This document shows, in pieces, positions 24,162 through 33,010 of a stretch of DNA of 34,212 nucleotides. The translations under genes were made by a program, and so were the position numbers. Positions within the stretch are counted from its first letter, which is position 1; each line of letters begins with the position of its first letter. Origin of the DNA: Rhodospirillales bacterium (GTDB lineage Bacteria > Pseudomonadota > Alphaproteobacteria > Rhodospirillales > Defluviicoccaceae); contig JADJRE010000028.1 of NCBI GenBank assembly GCA_016712375.1, positions 1 to 34,212 on the forward strand, written 5' to 3'. The notes beneath the pieces were generated by a model that saw nothing but the letters and a program-made list of their open reading frames with translations, did no database searches and was not told the origin of the DNA.

Positions 24162-26121
24162 CGGCATCGACGTCGGCTTCAATGGCGCGCTCGACCTGCT
24201 GCGTGCCTGGCGCGACGGCCGCACGCCGGACCCCGCACTTACAGTTTCGACGTGGGCCGACAGCCATCGCCTGCTGAGCCCGCGCGGCGCCAACGAGGCC
24301 GGGCGCTGGCGCACCAGCCGGACGCCGTATCTGCGCGAGATCATGGACGCGCTGTCGCCGATGCATCCGGCGCAGCGGGTGGTGGTGATGAAGGGCGCGC
24401 AGATCGGCGCGACCGAGGCCGGCAACAACTGGATCGGTTACATCATCCACCACGCGCCGGGGCCGATGCTGGCGGTGCAGCCGACGGTCGAGCTGGCGAA
24501 GCGGTTCTCGCAGCAGCGGGTCGATCCGCTGATCGAGGAGAGCCCGGTCTTACGGGAGAAAGTCGCGCCGGCGCGCTCGCGCGACGCCGGCAATACCGTG
24601 CTGTCGAAGGAGTTCCCCGGCGGCATCCTGGTGATGACCGGCGCCAACTCGGCGGTCGGCCTGCGCTCGATGCCGGTGCGCTATCTGTTCCTCGACGAGG
24701 TCGACGCCTATCCGCAATCGGCCGACGAAGAGGGCGAGCCGGTGGCGCTGGCGGAGGCGCGCACCCGGACCTTCTCGTGGCGGCGCAAGGTGTTCCTGGT
24801 GTCGACGCCGACGGTGAAGGGACTGAGCCGGATCGAGCGCGAGTTCGAGGCGTCCGATCAGCGCCGCTTCTTCCTGCCGTGCCCGCTGTGCGGAGCGCCG
24901 CAGTGGCTGAAGTTCGAGCGGCTGCGCTGGGAATGGGGAAATCCTGCGACCGTCGGCTACGTCTGCGAGGCGTGCGAAGCAAGCTTCGGCGAACATCACA
25001 AGACGCGGATGCTGGCCGCCGGCCAGTGGCGCGCGACGGCCCGGGCAGCGGATCCTGGCACCATCGGCTTCCACATCTCGGCACTCTACTCGCCGCTCGG
25101 CTGGTACTCGTGGGCGCAGATCGCCCGCGACTGGGAGGCGGCACAGACCAACGACGAGGCCAAGCGCAGCTTCAAGAACACGGTGCTCGGCGAGACCTGG
25201 TTCGAGCCGGGCGAGGCGCCCGACTGGCAACGGCTGTACGACCGCCGCGAGGAGTATCATCTCGGCGTCGTGCCGGCGGGCGGGCTGATGCTCACCGCCG
25301 GCGCCGACGTGCAGAAGGACCGCATCGAAGTCTCGATCTGGGCCTGGGGCCGCGGCCTGGAAAGTTGGCTGGTCGATCACATCATCATCGACGGCAGTCC
25401 GGCGGTCGCCGACACCTGGGCGGCGCTGGCCGAGGTGCTGGGGCGGACGTGGCCGCACGCCGAAGGCGCCGAGCTGCGGCTGACGCGCATCGCGATCGAT
25501 ACCGGCGGTCAGTTCACCACCGAGGTTTATGCCTGGGCGCGCCGGCAGAGCACGGGTCAAGTCATGGCGGTCAAGGGCGTCGACGGCTTCGACCGCTCGA
25601 CGCCGGTCGCCGGGCCGAGCTACGTCGAGGCGCGACAAGGCGCGAAGCGGTCGCGTGCGGGCGTCCGGCTGTGGACGGTCGCCGTCGCCGTGTTCAAGTC
25701 CGAGCTGTACCGCGCGCTGCGCCTGGATCCGCCGACCGACGAGGATCTGGCGGCCGGCGCGGCGTGGCAGAAGGGCTATGTGCACCTGCCGCGCGGCATC
25801 GATGCCGAGCGCGTCAAGCAGCTGGTCGCCGAGCAACTGGTGACGGTGAAGACGCGCCACGGCTTTGAGCGGCTGCAATGGCAGAAGCTGCGTGAGCGTA
25901 ACGAGGTACTCGATTGCCGGGTCTACGCCCGTGCCGCGGCGTGGCTCGCCGGCGTCGACCGGTTCGGCGATCGGCTATGGCAGACGCTGGAGGAACAGCT
26001 CCAGCCGGCGGTGCTGTCCGCGCCCGGCCCGTCACCACGAGCGGCCGTCCCGGCGGTCGCTCCCGGCGTTCTTCGGCGGCGCACCCGCACCGTCGTCGCC
26101 AGCCCATGGATGACCGACTGA
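24109..26121 (+). CDS. Phage terminase large subunit (lambda GpA type)
   Basis: A 670-residue packaging motor. The ATPase part has the Walker A region VVVMKGAQIGATEAGNNW (residues 91-108) and Walker B YLFLDEVD (192-199). A zinc-finger-like CPLCGAPQWLKFE...CEACEASF follows at about 262-290. The nuclease half holds MLTAGADVQKDRIEVSIWAW with the catalytic aspartate, RIAIDTGGQFTTEVYAWARR, and a late aspartate/glutamate region. Length and order match lambda GpA relatives. It cuts the phage DNA and pumps it into the prohead. It starts at the ATG at 24109 inside the small-subunit gene; its TGA shares a base with the next ATG. Confidence 0.92.
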   Translation: MYESTSEASPRFAANSVSGIDVGFNGALDLLRAWRDGRTPDPALTVSTWADSHRLLSPRGANEAGRWRTSRTPYLREIMDALSPMHPAQRVVVMKGAQIGATEAGNNWIGYIIHHAPGPMLAVQPTVELAKRFSQQRVDPLIEESPVLREKVAPARSRDAGNTVLSKEFPGGILVMTGANSAVGLRSMPVRYLFLDEVDAYPQSADEEGEPVALAEARTRTFSWRRKVFLVSTPTVKGLSRIEREFEASDQRRFFLPCPLCGAPQWLKFERLRWEWGNPATVGYVCEACEASFGEHHKTRMLAAGQWRATARAADPGTIGFHISALYSPLGWYSWAQIARDWEAAQTNDEAKRSFKNTVLGETWFEPGEAPDWQRLYDRREEYHLGVVPAGGLMLTAGADVQKDRIEVSIWAWGRGLESWLVDHIIIDGSPAVADTWAALAEVLGRTWPHAEGAELRLTRIAIDTGGQFTTEVYAWARRQSTGQVMAVKGVDGFDRSTPVAGPSYVEARQGAKRSRAGVRLWTVAVAVFKSELYRALRLDPPTDEDLAAGAAWQKGYVHLPRGIDAERVKQLVAEQLVTVKTRHGFERLQWQKLRERNEVLDCRVYARAAAWLAGVDRFGDRLWQTLEEQLQPAVLSAPGPSPRAAVPAVAPGVLRRRTRTVVASPWMTD

Positions 26122-26339
26122 TGGCCACCCCCGCCGAGCTCATCGCGCTGGTCGACGCGCTCGAAAAGGTCCGGGCGACCGGATACGCCCGCGTCACCTA
26201 CGAAGGCCGGAGCGTCGAGTATCGCAGCCTCGACGAGATCGACCGCGCGCTGGCTGCTCTCCGCGCCCAGCTCGCCGCCGCCGCCGGAACCCCGCTGCCG
26301 CGGCGGATCTACGTGTGGCAGGACGGCAAGGGGCTGTGA
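26121..26339 (+). CDS. gpW-like head-tail joining protein
   Basis: A 72-residue protein: MATPAELIALVDALEKVRAT, GYARVTYEGRSVEYRSLDEI, DRALAALRAQLAAAAG. Size, the YEGRSVEYRS beta-hairpin between two helices, and the place between the large terminase and portal genes match lambda gpW, which completes the head for tail joining. Both ends are coupled: TGATG with the terminase and TGATG with the portal gene. Confidence 0.7.
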   Translation: MATPAELIALVDALEKVRATGYARVTYEGRSVEYRSLDEIDRALAALRAQLAAAAGTPLPRRIYVWQDGKGL

Positions 26340-27805
26340 TGCTGCAGCGGTTGCTCCGACGCGAGCGCGGAGCGCCGCAGGCGCGCCTCGAAAGCGCGAT
26401 GCGGTCCCGGCGTCTGTTCGCCTGGCTGCCGGGGCTGCGCAACATCAACACGGTGATCGCCGCCGACGGGGCGCTGACGCTCCGCCGGGCGCGCGAGATC
26501 GTGCTGTCGAACTCGCTCGCCGCGAATGCCTGCGAGGCGTTCGTCGCCAACGCGATCGGCACCGGCATCAAGCCGTCGCCGCTGGTCGCCGACATCGCGG
26601 CCAAGGCGGCGATCCAGGCGCTGTGGCGGGCATGGACCGACGAGGCCGACGCCGACGGCCTGACCGATCTCTACGGCCTGCAGGCGCTGATCGCCCGCGA
26701 GATGTTCATCGCCGGCGAATGCTTCGTACGGCTGCGTCCCCGGCGGCCGGAGGACGGGTTGCTGGTGCCGTTGCAGCTGCAGCTGCTGCAGGCCGAGATG
26801 CTGCCGCTGGACAAGACCGGGGCGGCGCCGAACGGTGCCTCGATCCGCTGCGGCATCGAGTTCGACGCCATCGGTCGGCGGGTTGCTTACTGGTTCCTGC
26901 GTCAGCACCCGGGCGACGCGACGATGACCACGCTGCGGACCGCCGAGTACGTGCGCGTTCCGGCCGCCGAGGTGCTGCACATCCGCCGGCCGCTGGAGGC
27001 CGGGCAGCTGCGCGGCCTGCCGTACGTCACGCCAGCGTTGGTGCGCATTCACCAGATGGATCAGTACATGGACGCCCAGGTCGAGCGTCAGAAGACGGCG
27101 GCGCTGTTCGTCGGATTCGTCCGGCAGAACGCGCCCGACGATGCCGTGCTCGGCGAGACCGACCAGGGCGACGGCAGCGCGCTGGCGCCGCTGCAGCCGG
27201 CGCTGTTCCAGCGGCTGCTGCCGGGCGAGGACGTGACGTTCTCGACACCGCCCGGTGTCGGCGGCGACTTCGATCCGTTCTGGTATCGCGTCTGCCTGGA
27301 GCTGTCGGCGGCGATGGGATTGCCGTATTCGACCGTCACCGGCGATCTGCGACAGACCAGCTACGGCTCGATGCGCGCCGGGATGATCGAGTTCCGCCGG
27401 CGGATGGAACAGCTGCAGCACGCGGTCTTCGTCTTCCAGTTCTGCCGGCCGGTGTGGGCGCGCTGGCTCGCCGACGCGGTGCTGGCCGGGGCAATCGATC
27501 TGCCGGGGTTCGCCGCGCGCCGGCGCGAGTGGCAGGCGGCGAAGTGGATTCCGCCGCGTTGGGACTGGATCGACCCGCTGAAGGATCTGCAGGCGGAAAA
27601 GCTGGCGGGCGACGCCGGCTTCAAGGCGCGATCGGACGTGGTCGAGGCGGAAGGCTACGACGTCGAGGAGGTCGACGCGCGCATTGCCGCCGACCACGCC
27701 CGCGAGAAGGAGCTCGGCCTGAACTTCGCTTCGGGCGCCGGCGAGACCCAGGGTGCGCGAGCGACGCCGGATCAACCAACCGATCCGTCGCAGCCCGACC
27801 AGTAA
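26339..27805 (+). CDS. Phage portal protein (lambda family)
   Basis: A 488-residue protein of the lambda gpB portal family, the ring at one head vertex through which DNA passes. Visible features include an N-terminal SRRLFAWLPGLRNINTVIAA, ARFIV-type core AREIVLSNSLAANACEAFVA, NAIGTGIKP, the helical region QALIAREMFIAGECFVRLRP, and the late part QTSYGSMRAGMIEFRRRMEQ, typical of this family. The start ATG at 26339 overlaps the gpW-like stop. The reading frame is full length, and the protease gene follows after 13 bases. Confidence 0.9.
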   Translation: MLQRLLRRERGAPQARLESAMRSRRLFAWLPGLRNINTVIAADGALTLRRAREIVLSNSLAANACEAFVANAIGTGIKPSPLVADIAAKAAIQALWRAWTDEADADGLTDLYGLQALIAREMFIAGECFVRLRPRRPEDGLLVPLQLQLLQAEMLPLDKTGAAPNGASIRCGIEFDAIGRRVAYWFLRQHPGDATMTTLRTAEYVRVPAAEVLHIRRPLEAGQLRGLPYVTPALVRIHQMDQYMDAQVERQKTAALFVGFVRQNAPDDAVLGETDQGDGSALAPLQPALFQRLLPGEDVTFSTPPGVGGDFDPFWYRVCLELSAAMGLPYSTVTGDLRQTSYGSMRAGMIEFRRRMEQLQHAVFVFQFCRPVWARWLADAVLAGAIDLPGFAARRREWQAAKWIPPRWDWIDPLKDLQAEKLAGDAGFKARSDVVEAEGYDVEEVDARIAADHAREKELGLNFASGAGETQGARATPDQPTDPSQPDQ

Positions 27806-27818
27806 CCGGAGTCCATCG

Positions 27819-28163
27819 ATGCAATCCTGGTATTCGATCCGCGCCGCCGCCGGCGGCGATGGCGAGATTCACGTCTACGACGAGATCGGCGGCTGGGGCA
27901 TCTCGGCCCGCCAGTTCGTCGAGGACCTGCAGGCGCTGGGCGCGGTCAAGACCCTGACGGTGCGGATCAACTCGCCCGGCGGCTCATTCTTCGACGGCGT
28001 CGCGATCTACAACGCCCTCACCCGGCACCCGGCGAGGCGGAAATCAGGTGAGCAGTGTCGTCCTCCGACAGTCAGTCCATCTTATCTATGGGAAAAAGAA
28101 AGCGCTGCCGTCGATCCGGATACCGATAAAATTTGGCAATCGCTACCTTTTGCGATCGTGTAA
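27819..28163 (+). pseudogene. Head maturation protease (ClpP/S49 type), truncated
   Basis: The first 75 residues match phage ClpP-like head proteases: SWYSIRAAAGGDGEIHVYDE, IGGWGISARQFVEDLQALGA, TVRINSPGGSFFDGVAIYNA. The family then continues to the catalytic serine in a small-residue loop, but here similarity ends abruptly at about 28038 (LTRHPARRKSGEQC). About 40 unrelated residues, encoded by AT-richer DNA, run to the stop at 28163. The catalytic Ser and His are therefore lost. The break marks the right edge of the prophage in this window. No capsid or tail genes follow. Confidence 0.82.
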
Positions 28164-28284
28164 CGCCAGAGAATTAGATCAGCATAATCTTGTCAAACAA
28201 CGCAAGGTTGTCTATTTCAGCAAATCTCCGCGGTCGAGAATTGACACCGAGCAAAACTGTCTGCGCCGTTCAAATCTGGTAGGT
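28039..28284. other. AT-richer junction DNA between prophage and mycofactocin operon
   Basis: About 245 bases of clearly lower GC than either side hold no gene. The left end GGCGGAAATCAGGTGAGCAG looks like the terminus of an inserted element, and ATCGC/GCGAT forms a small inverted repeat at about 28138-28157. It stands where mftC would be expected. I cannot assign it. Confidence 0.4.
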
Positions 28285-28563
28285 TTACTGTGCCACCGGC
28301 ACGATAATCCCCATCTGTTCCAGCGCTCTGACGGAATTGAGCATCGCTTCGCCGGATTCCTGAGACAGGCCTTGGCACTGGCGAAAGGTGTCCAGCGCGT
28401 CGGCGAGCGACCGCTTTCCTGATAATCCAGCGAGGAATTCGGCGAGCTGCCGAGAGTGAAGGAAGTAAAGGCGCCGGTTCTGGTAATTATAGATCAAACC
28501 GCCAAAGCGCTCGGACCGGATCGCCACGCGGTTCGCTAATTGATAACAACCACTCGGGTTCAT
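28285..28563 (-). CDS. mftB: Mycofactocin biosynthesis chaperone MftB
   Basis: MftB is the small PqqD-like protein that binds the MftA precursor and presents it to the radical SAM enzyme MftC. The 92 residues contain the family pattern in LANRVAIRSERFGGLIYNYQ, NRRLYFLHSRQLAEFLAGLS and MLNSVRALEQMGIIVPV. The ATG at 28563 overlaps the stop of the dehydrogenase gene by ATGA, so translation is coupled. The position at the very end of the operon, after a dehydrogenase instead of directly after mftA, is unusual, and no mftC follows. The frame is intact. Confidence 0.85.
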   Translation of the reverse strand: MNPSGCYQLANRVAIRSERFGGLIYNYQNRRLYFLHSRQLAEFLAGLSGKRSLADALDTFRQCQGLSQESGEAMLNSVRALEQMGIIVPVAQ

Positions 28564-29369
28564 TTCAGCATCCTCCCAGCGTCCACTTTCAGCGTGTGCC
28601 CGGTGACGTACCGCGCGTCGTCGGACGCGAGCCACAGCGCGGCACTGGCCACGTCCTGTGCCTCGATGAGCTTCACCGGAAGCGCATGCCCGGTGTGGAT
28701 GAAATCGATCAGATCCTCGGTTTGCATACTCGCCGCCTTGGCCATTCCCCTGATGATATCGGTATTGACGGCGGTCGGGTGGAGGGTATTGACGGTTATG
28801 CTGTAGGGCGCCAGTTCCTGCGCCAAACTTTTCGCCAGTCCCACGACTGCCCACTTCGAGGCGGAATAGTGGGCCATTCCCGGCTCACCGCGCATCCCCG
28901 CGACCGACGAGGTGATCAGGATGCGCCCGCCCGTGTTGCGGGCGATCATGTGCGGCACCGTGTACTTGATCGCCAGCCAGACGCCTTTGACGTTGACGTC
29001 GAGCATGATGTCCCACCACTCCTCGGTGATGTCCCAGGTGAGCGCCATGTCGGCGATGCCGGCGTTGCAGACGAGAATGTCGATGTGGCCGAACCGGGCG
29101 ATGGTCCGCGCCACGGCGCCTTCCATGTCCCCCGAACTGCGCACGTCGGCCTCGATCGGCAGCACCCCGCGGCCCAGCGCCTCGACGAGACGCACCGTTT
29201 CGCTCAGGTCGTCGGGAGTGGCCAGCGAATAACGGGGGTAGGTGAGGTTGTGGCAGATATCGAGCGCCGCGATATCCGCGCCCTCCCCGGCCATGGTGAT
29301 CGCGTGCGCACGCCCCTGACCGCGGGCTGCGCCGGTAATGAAGGCGACCTTGCCGTCCAGCTTGCCCAT
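28560..29369 (-). CDS. Mycofactocin-coupled short-chain dehydrogenase/reductase
   Basis: A 269-residue SDR with the cofactor motif TGAARGQGR (residues 12-20), the segment ALDICHN (35-41) common in mycofactocin-dependent members, NAGIAD (102-107), catalytic Ser155 and YSASK (Tyr168, Lys172). Known relatives carry a tightly bound NAD that does not exchange and pass electrons to mycofactocin; the substrate is probably an alcohol. The ATG at 29369 follows AAAGGTCCGGAG. It lies between mftA and mftB, overlaps mftB by ATGA, and is separated from mftA by 132 bases containing a strong hairpin. The frame is intact. Confidence 0.9.
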   Translation of the reverse strand: MGKLDGKVAFITGAARGQGRAHAITMAGEGADIAALDICHNLTYPRYSLATPDDLSETVRLVEALGRGVLPIEADVRSSGDMEGAVARTIARFGHIDILVCNAGIADMALTWDITEEWWDIMLDVNVKGVWLAIKYTVPHMIARNTGGRILITSSVAGMRGEPGMAHYSASKWAVVGLAKSLAQELAPYSITVNTLHPTAVNTDIIRGMAKAASMQTEDLIDFIHTGHALPVKLIEAQDVASAALWLASDDARYVTGHTLKVDAGRMLK

Positions 29370-29435
29370 CTCCGGACCTTTCCGCGAACTTCCCGACGCT
29401 GCCGTCGGCCCCGAGCTTCTCCTGGCGACCCATCG

Positions 29436-29458
29436 ACCCCCGGGACTGGCCCGGGGGT
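29436..29458 (+). repeat. Palindromic repeat ACCCCCGGG-ACTGG-CCCGGGGGT
   Basis: A perfect 9-bp stem with a 5-base loop lies in the 132 bases between mftA and the dehydrogenase gene. The flanks (GACCCCCGGG, CCGGGGGTGACG) look like the interspersed palindromic repeats of alphaproteobacterial genomes. In the mRNA it could also act as an attenuator or stabiliser separating mftA from the genes after it. Confidence 0.6.
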
Positions 29459-29501
29459 GACGACACGACGGAATGCGGCCCGAGCGGAAATCGCACCCGG
29501 G

Positions 29502-29681
29502 CTAATAGACACCACACATGCCGTCGATGCTGACCTCTTCGATCAGGCTTTCTTCTTCGATTTCGGGCCTGGCTGCCGCGGCTTTGCGCCGGCCGTCGGC
29601 CGGCTGCGATGTCACGTGGGCGGAATCGGCGAGGTCGTCGGCGTCGGTGAAGGTGAAGCTGTCCAGGGGTTCGTTGCGCAT
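29502..29681 (-). CDS. mftA: Mycofactocin precursor peptide MftA
   Basis: A 59-residue ribosomally made precursor. The C-terminal IDGMCGVY is the conserved mycofactocin core: MftC decarboxylates and cross-links the final Val-Tyr, and MftE releases the ring. The leader (MRNEPLDSFTFTDADDLADS, EIEEESLIEEVS) is acidic, as usual. I prefer the ATG at 29681 because AGGAG stands 8 bases before it (CAGGAGCAGGACGCT). A GTG at 29744 in the same frame has no ribosome binding site. The gene lies 124 bases after mftF, so a separate promoter is possible. Confidence 0.95.
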   Translation of the reverse strand: MRNEPLDSFTFTDADDLADSAHVTSQPADGRRKAAAARPEIEEESLIEEVSIDGMCGVY

Positions 29682-29805
29682 AGCGTCCTGCTCCTGTTGG
29701 TTGGCCTGCTCGTCGGTAGAGATAATATCATTTGGTTTGCGCACGATTGAGAATTCTGTTCGGCGCCGTCACAACACACTGTCTCCTTCTCCACGCTCAA
29801 TATGA

Positions 29806-31359
29806 TCACCTTCTCCAGCGCAGTATCGGCGATAGGGGACGCAGCGTCCAGCGAGCGCGGCAGCCGCGCCAGACACCGAGCTGGTAGGCGGCCATTTCCA
29901 GCCAGAAGAGGCCGATAAACGCCGGAAGGCCACAGGCGGGCTTCAGCCGGAAGTAATCCTTCACGGGCGCGAGCACGAACAGGATGGCGGTCCCCGGCAT
30001 CAGGGCCGGCAGCAAGGCGGCGAGGCCCAGCAGCGGCATGCCGTAATAGCGGATGACATTCGCGCTCAGGCCGTACATCGACGCCACGTGTTCCCGCACC
30101 ACCCCCCGCGCGATGCGCGATGCCGGTAGATCCATCCCGAGTCCGCGGGTCCGGCGGTGCTTTTCGCCGACCTCGAGGGTCACCCGCGTCGCGACCAGCA
30201 CTGCGAGTGCGGCCAGGAGGCGCGCTCAGCGGCAGCGCGGTGAGCGTCGCCAGGACCAGCAAGCTCGTCCGCGGCATCGGCATCACCCGGCGGCCGGAGG
30301 GGTGGCGGTGCTGCAGGTCGGCCTCGGACGAGGCGTAGTCGGCGCGGCGACGAAGCAGCGGGCCCAGGCGCTCTCGGTGATGGTGGGTCACGTGAGCCAG
30401 CGGCACGTAGCAGGCACGGGCACCGGTGCGCAGCACCCGCCAGGTAAAGTCCACGTCCTCGCCGAGCCGCATCTCTGCATCGAAACCCGCAGCGGCCAGG
30501 AACGTGTCGCGGCGAACAATGAAGTTGCAGGTAGGCAGGTAGCTCACGGCCTCTTCCGGTCCCACGGTGCTCCCGATCGCGCCCATATCCAGCGGCGAGC
30601 GGACGGCTTCGAAGGCGGCGACGGTGCCCGTCGGTGGTGGGGCGTTCACCCGGCCGCCGACGATGGCGACCGAGGGATCGTCGAAATAGGGAACGAGCGA
30701 GCGCAGCCAGGCGGGATCGGCGATGCAGTCGTTGTCGGTGAACGCCAGCAGTTCGCCCTGCGCTTCGGCAGCGGCCAGATTTCGCGCCGCCGATTGGCCG
30801 ATATTGCGATCGAGCCGGATCAGCCGGATCGGCAAGCCCGCGAGCGCCGCGGCCAGCGGCGGCTCGGATGCGTCATCGACGACGATGATCTCGCGCCGGT
30901 CGAAAGCGTAATCGAGCGCCAGCAGCGAAACCACGCATGTCCGGGTGGCACTGTGCCTTCCGCGTGCGGCGACGATGATCGATATTCGCGGCCAGTGGTC
31001 GAGGGAAGGGCGGAGTGCGCACCAGCAGTCGCCGGCCGGCGAGGTGGTCGAGGAAACCGGCGGCGACCACCGGCGACACCCCTGGCGATGCGTGCGGCCT
31101 CCTCGGCGGTTGCGCCATCATCGGCGAGGGCGGACAGGATCGAGAAGGCCTGGGCGTTGAGGCGCATCGCCATCAGCGGCCGCAGCGCGAACACGAAGCC
31201 TCCGGCCGGTTCGCCCGGCCCGTCGCTCCGCTTGGCGATAAGCTCGAGTCCCGGCTGCAATCTGTAGTGTGCCCAGCCGCCCCGGGTTGGTGCAGCCGTC
31301 GTATCGCCGGCAGCATCGGTAGCGACAGGCATCGGCGTCTGCACCGTCACATCCATCAT
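29806..31359 (-). pseudogene. mftF: Mycofactocin glycosyltransferase MftF, three frameshifts
   Basis: MftF is a family 2 glycosyltransferase that adds glucose units to premycofactocin. The start at 31359 overlaps the mftE stop (ATGA). The N-terminal part (LQPGLELIAKRSDGPGEPAG, AQAFSILSALADDGATAEEA) breaks near 31083. The next frame gives VVAAGFLDHLAGRRLLVRTP and breaks near 30980. Then follows the GT-A core: REIIVVDDAS, NIGQSAARNLAAAEAQGELL, FTDNDC, CNFIVRRDTFLAAAGFD, GEDVDFTWRVL. A third shift near 30220 leads to the membrane-like C-terminus LVATRVTLEVGEKHRRTRGL, ending at 29806. All parts of a normal MftF (about 500 residues) are present, without in-frame stops inside each piece, so sequencing indels are a fair explanation. 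Confidence 0.85.
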
Positions 31360-32129
31360 CGTGCCACGACCTCGAATCGGGGATCGGCCTCGGTCGCGAG
31401 CGTGCGTCGGTAGCCGTCGATTTCCGCCGCGAGATATTTGGCGCCCCGGCTGGCGCAGGCCGCTCGCGGGTCGCCGAGCGTGCCGGTGGGCGTCACACCG
31501 CGGAGCCCGACCGCGCGCAGGCGCGGCATGACCTCCGACATCGATCCCGCATACCCGGCCGCCGCCCGATCCATGCGGACCAACTCGGGGCGAAGGTGCA
31601 GCATTTCCGAGGTTTCTCCCTCCCCCGCATGCAATCCCACGTCGTCCGGCGAGATACCGGCGGCGGCGGCGACGGCGGCGAAAGCTTCGCTCAGCGCCGT
31701 CGACGATGTGAGAATGCGGATTTCGAGCCCGCTCGCCTGTTCCTGCAGGCGCGTGCGCGCCAGTTCCAGCGCCTCGCCGTTACCGCCGTGGGCGGACAGC
31801 AGCACCAGCCGCCGCACGCCCCAGGCGGCTATGCGTCGGCCGCAATCGACGATCAGCCGCGCCAGGGTTTCGTGGTCGAGGCTCAGGAGCCCGGGAAAGC
31901 CGGTGTGTTCGTCGGAACACCCCACCGGCAGCACCGGGGCGACGAGGGCTTCGGGGAGCGCACCGCTCAGGCCTTCGGTGAGCGAGGCCGCGCGGAAGGT
32001 ATCGGTGCCCAGCGGAAGGTGCGGCCCGTGCTGTTCCGTCGCACCCATCGGCAGGATCACCGTGGTCATCCCGGCAGCGATGGCCCGTTCCACCTCGGGC
32101 CAGGTCATTTCCGCGAGCATCAGGCTCAT
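31356..32129 (-). CDS. mftE: Mycofactocin precursor peptide peptidase MftE (creatininase family)
   Basis: MftE cuts the modified MftA peptide just before the Gly-Val-Tyr end. The 257 residues show the creatininase metal-binding motifs ILPMGATEQHGPHLPLGTD, PVLPVGCSDEHTGFPGLLSL, VLLSAHGGNGEALELA and a late glutamate in LHAGEGETSEMLHLRPELV. The ATG at 32129 overlaps the ETF beta stop by ATGA, and its own stop overlaps the mftF start in the same way. The frame is intact. Confidence 0.9.
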   Translation of the reverse strand: MSLMLAEMTWPEVERAIAAGMTTVILPMGATEQHGPHLPLGTDTFRAASLTEGLSGALPEALVAPVLPVGCSDEHTGFPGLLSLDHETLARLIVDCGRRIAAWGVRRLVLLSAHGGNGEALELARTRLQEQASGLEIRILTSSTALSEAFAAVAAAAGISPDDVGLHAGEGETSEMLHLRPELVRMDRAAAGYAGSMSEVMPRLRAVGLRGVTPTGTLGDPRAACASRGAKYLAAEIDGYRRTLATEADPRFEVVAR

Positions 32130-32995
32130 GCCGGCCGGTCCAAAAAGCCGTGCTCGGCGAGGAAGGCGATGATCGAATCGGCCATCTCTTCGGGAGACCC
32201 CTCCACCAGTTGTGCAGCGCTGCGGGTGACGCCGGCGGACATGATCTGGCTGATGCGCTCGTGCGGCGGCAGGTCGCCGTCGGGAATGAAGATGGTGCGC
32301 GGCCGCGGCCGCGGTGGCGTCGCCGCGTGCACCGTCGACGCGGGAAAATTCAGGTCCAGCGGCGACAGGCCCAGGTCGGGGAGATCCCGGACCGGAATGG
32401 TCGCGCGGCGAGACTGCATCAGGCCGGGCAGACCCGCGTAGCGCAGACGGACGTTCTCGGCGGCGACGGCGAGCACCGCCGGCATCGTCACTTCGCCTTC
32501 CGACCGGCCGCCGCGGGCGAGGCGGCGCTGGAAACTGACCCGCGCCGCCTGAATTTCGAGCTGGGTGATGTCGGTGACCACCGGCCAGTTCAGGTATTCT
32601 CCCAGCAGCGCCGGGATTTTTCCCGAGCCGCGCGCCAGACTGCGCCAGCCGCACAACACCAGATCAGGCAGGCCCTCCGTGCGCAGCGCAGCGGCCAGCA
32701 GCATCGAGGTAACCGCGGGTTTGGTCGACGTGCGCGTTTCGTCCCACAGCCGCAGCGTACTGTCGGCACCGGCCGCCAGCGCTTCGCGCAGCACCTGTTC
32801 GGCCTCGACCGGTCCCACCGTCAGCGCCGTCACCGTGTCGCCCGCCTTGCGTAGCCGCAAGGCCAGTTCGAGTGCCACCGCGTCCGCCGGGTCGAGGATA
32901 TACAGCGCCCGTTCGGCGTCGATTTCGCCGGTCAGCGGATCGACTTCGATCGTATCCGGGTCGGGTACGAGGCTGAGACAAACGGCAAAGCGCAT
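32126..32995 (-). CDS. etfB: Electron transfer flavoprotein beta subunit (FixA/EtfB)
   Basis: A 289-residue ETF beta/FixA protein: VCLSLVPDPDTIEVDPLTGE, IDAERALYILDPADAVALEL, DTVTALTVGPVEAEQVLREA, SGKIPALLGEYLNWPVVTDI. ETF beta carries AMP and works with an FAD-bearing alpha subunit. No etfA is in this window, so it must come from elsewhere, for instance beyond the right edge. It sits 15 bases after the fixX-like gene and is coupled to mftE, so it belongs to this operon. The natural inference is that electrons from mycofactocin-dependent dehydrogenases go to the quinone pool through ETF. Confidence 0.85.
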   Translation of the reverse strand: MRFAVCLSLVPDPDTIEVDPLTGEIDAERALYILDPADAVALELALRLRKAGDTVTALTVGPVEAEQVLREALAAGADSTLRLWDETRTSTKPAVTSMLLAAALRTEGLPDLVLCGWRSLARGSGKIPALLGEYLNWPVVTDITQLEIQAARVSFQRRLARGGRSEGEVTMPAVLAVAAENVRLRYAGLPGLMQSRRATIPVRDLPDLGLSPLDLNFPASTVHAATPPRPRPRTIFIPDGDLPPHERISQIMSAGVTRSAAQLVEGSPEEMADSIIAFLAEHGFLDRPA

Positions 32996-33010
32996 CGCCC
33001 TATGATCCCT

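Noticed and set aside
24252..25868. 538-codon plus-strand frame inside the terminase gene
   Set aside because: Arginine/glycine-rich shadow; the terminase frame carries all motifs.
26309..27775. 488-codon minus-strand frame opposite the portal gene
   Set aside because: No start signal or family features; the portal frame explains the sequence.
28039..28284. N-terminus of mftC downstream of mftB
   Set aside because: No frame has the radical SAM CxxxCxxC motif or a typical MftC start; stops occur in all frames.
27900..28300. attR copy of the tRNA-Ser 3' end at the right border of the accessory region
   Set aside because: No stretch resembling TTCGAATCCCACCCCCTCCG was found there.
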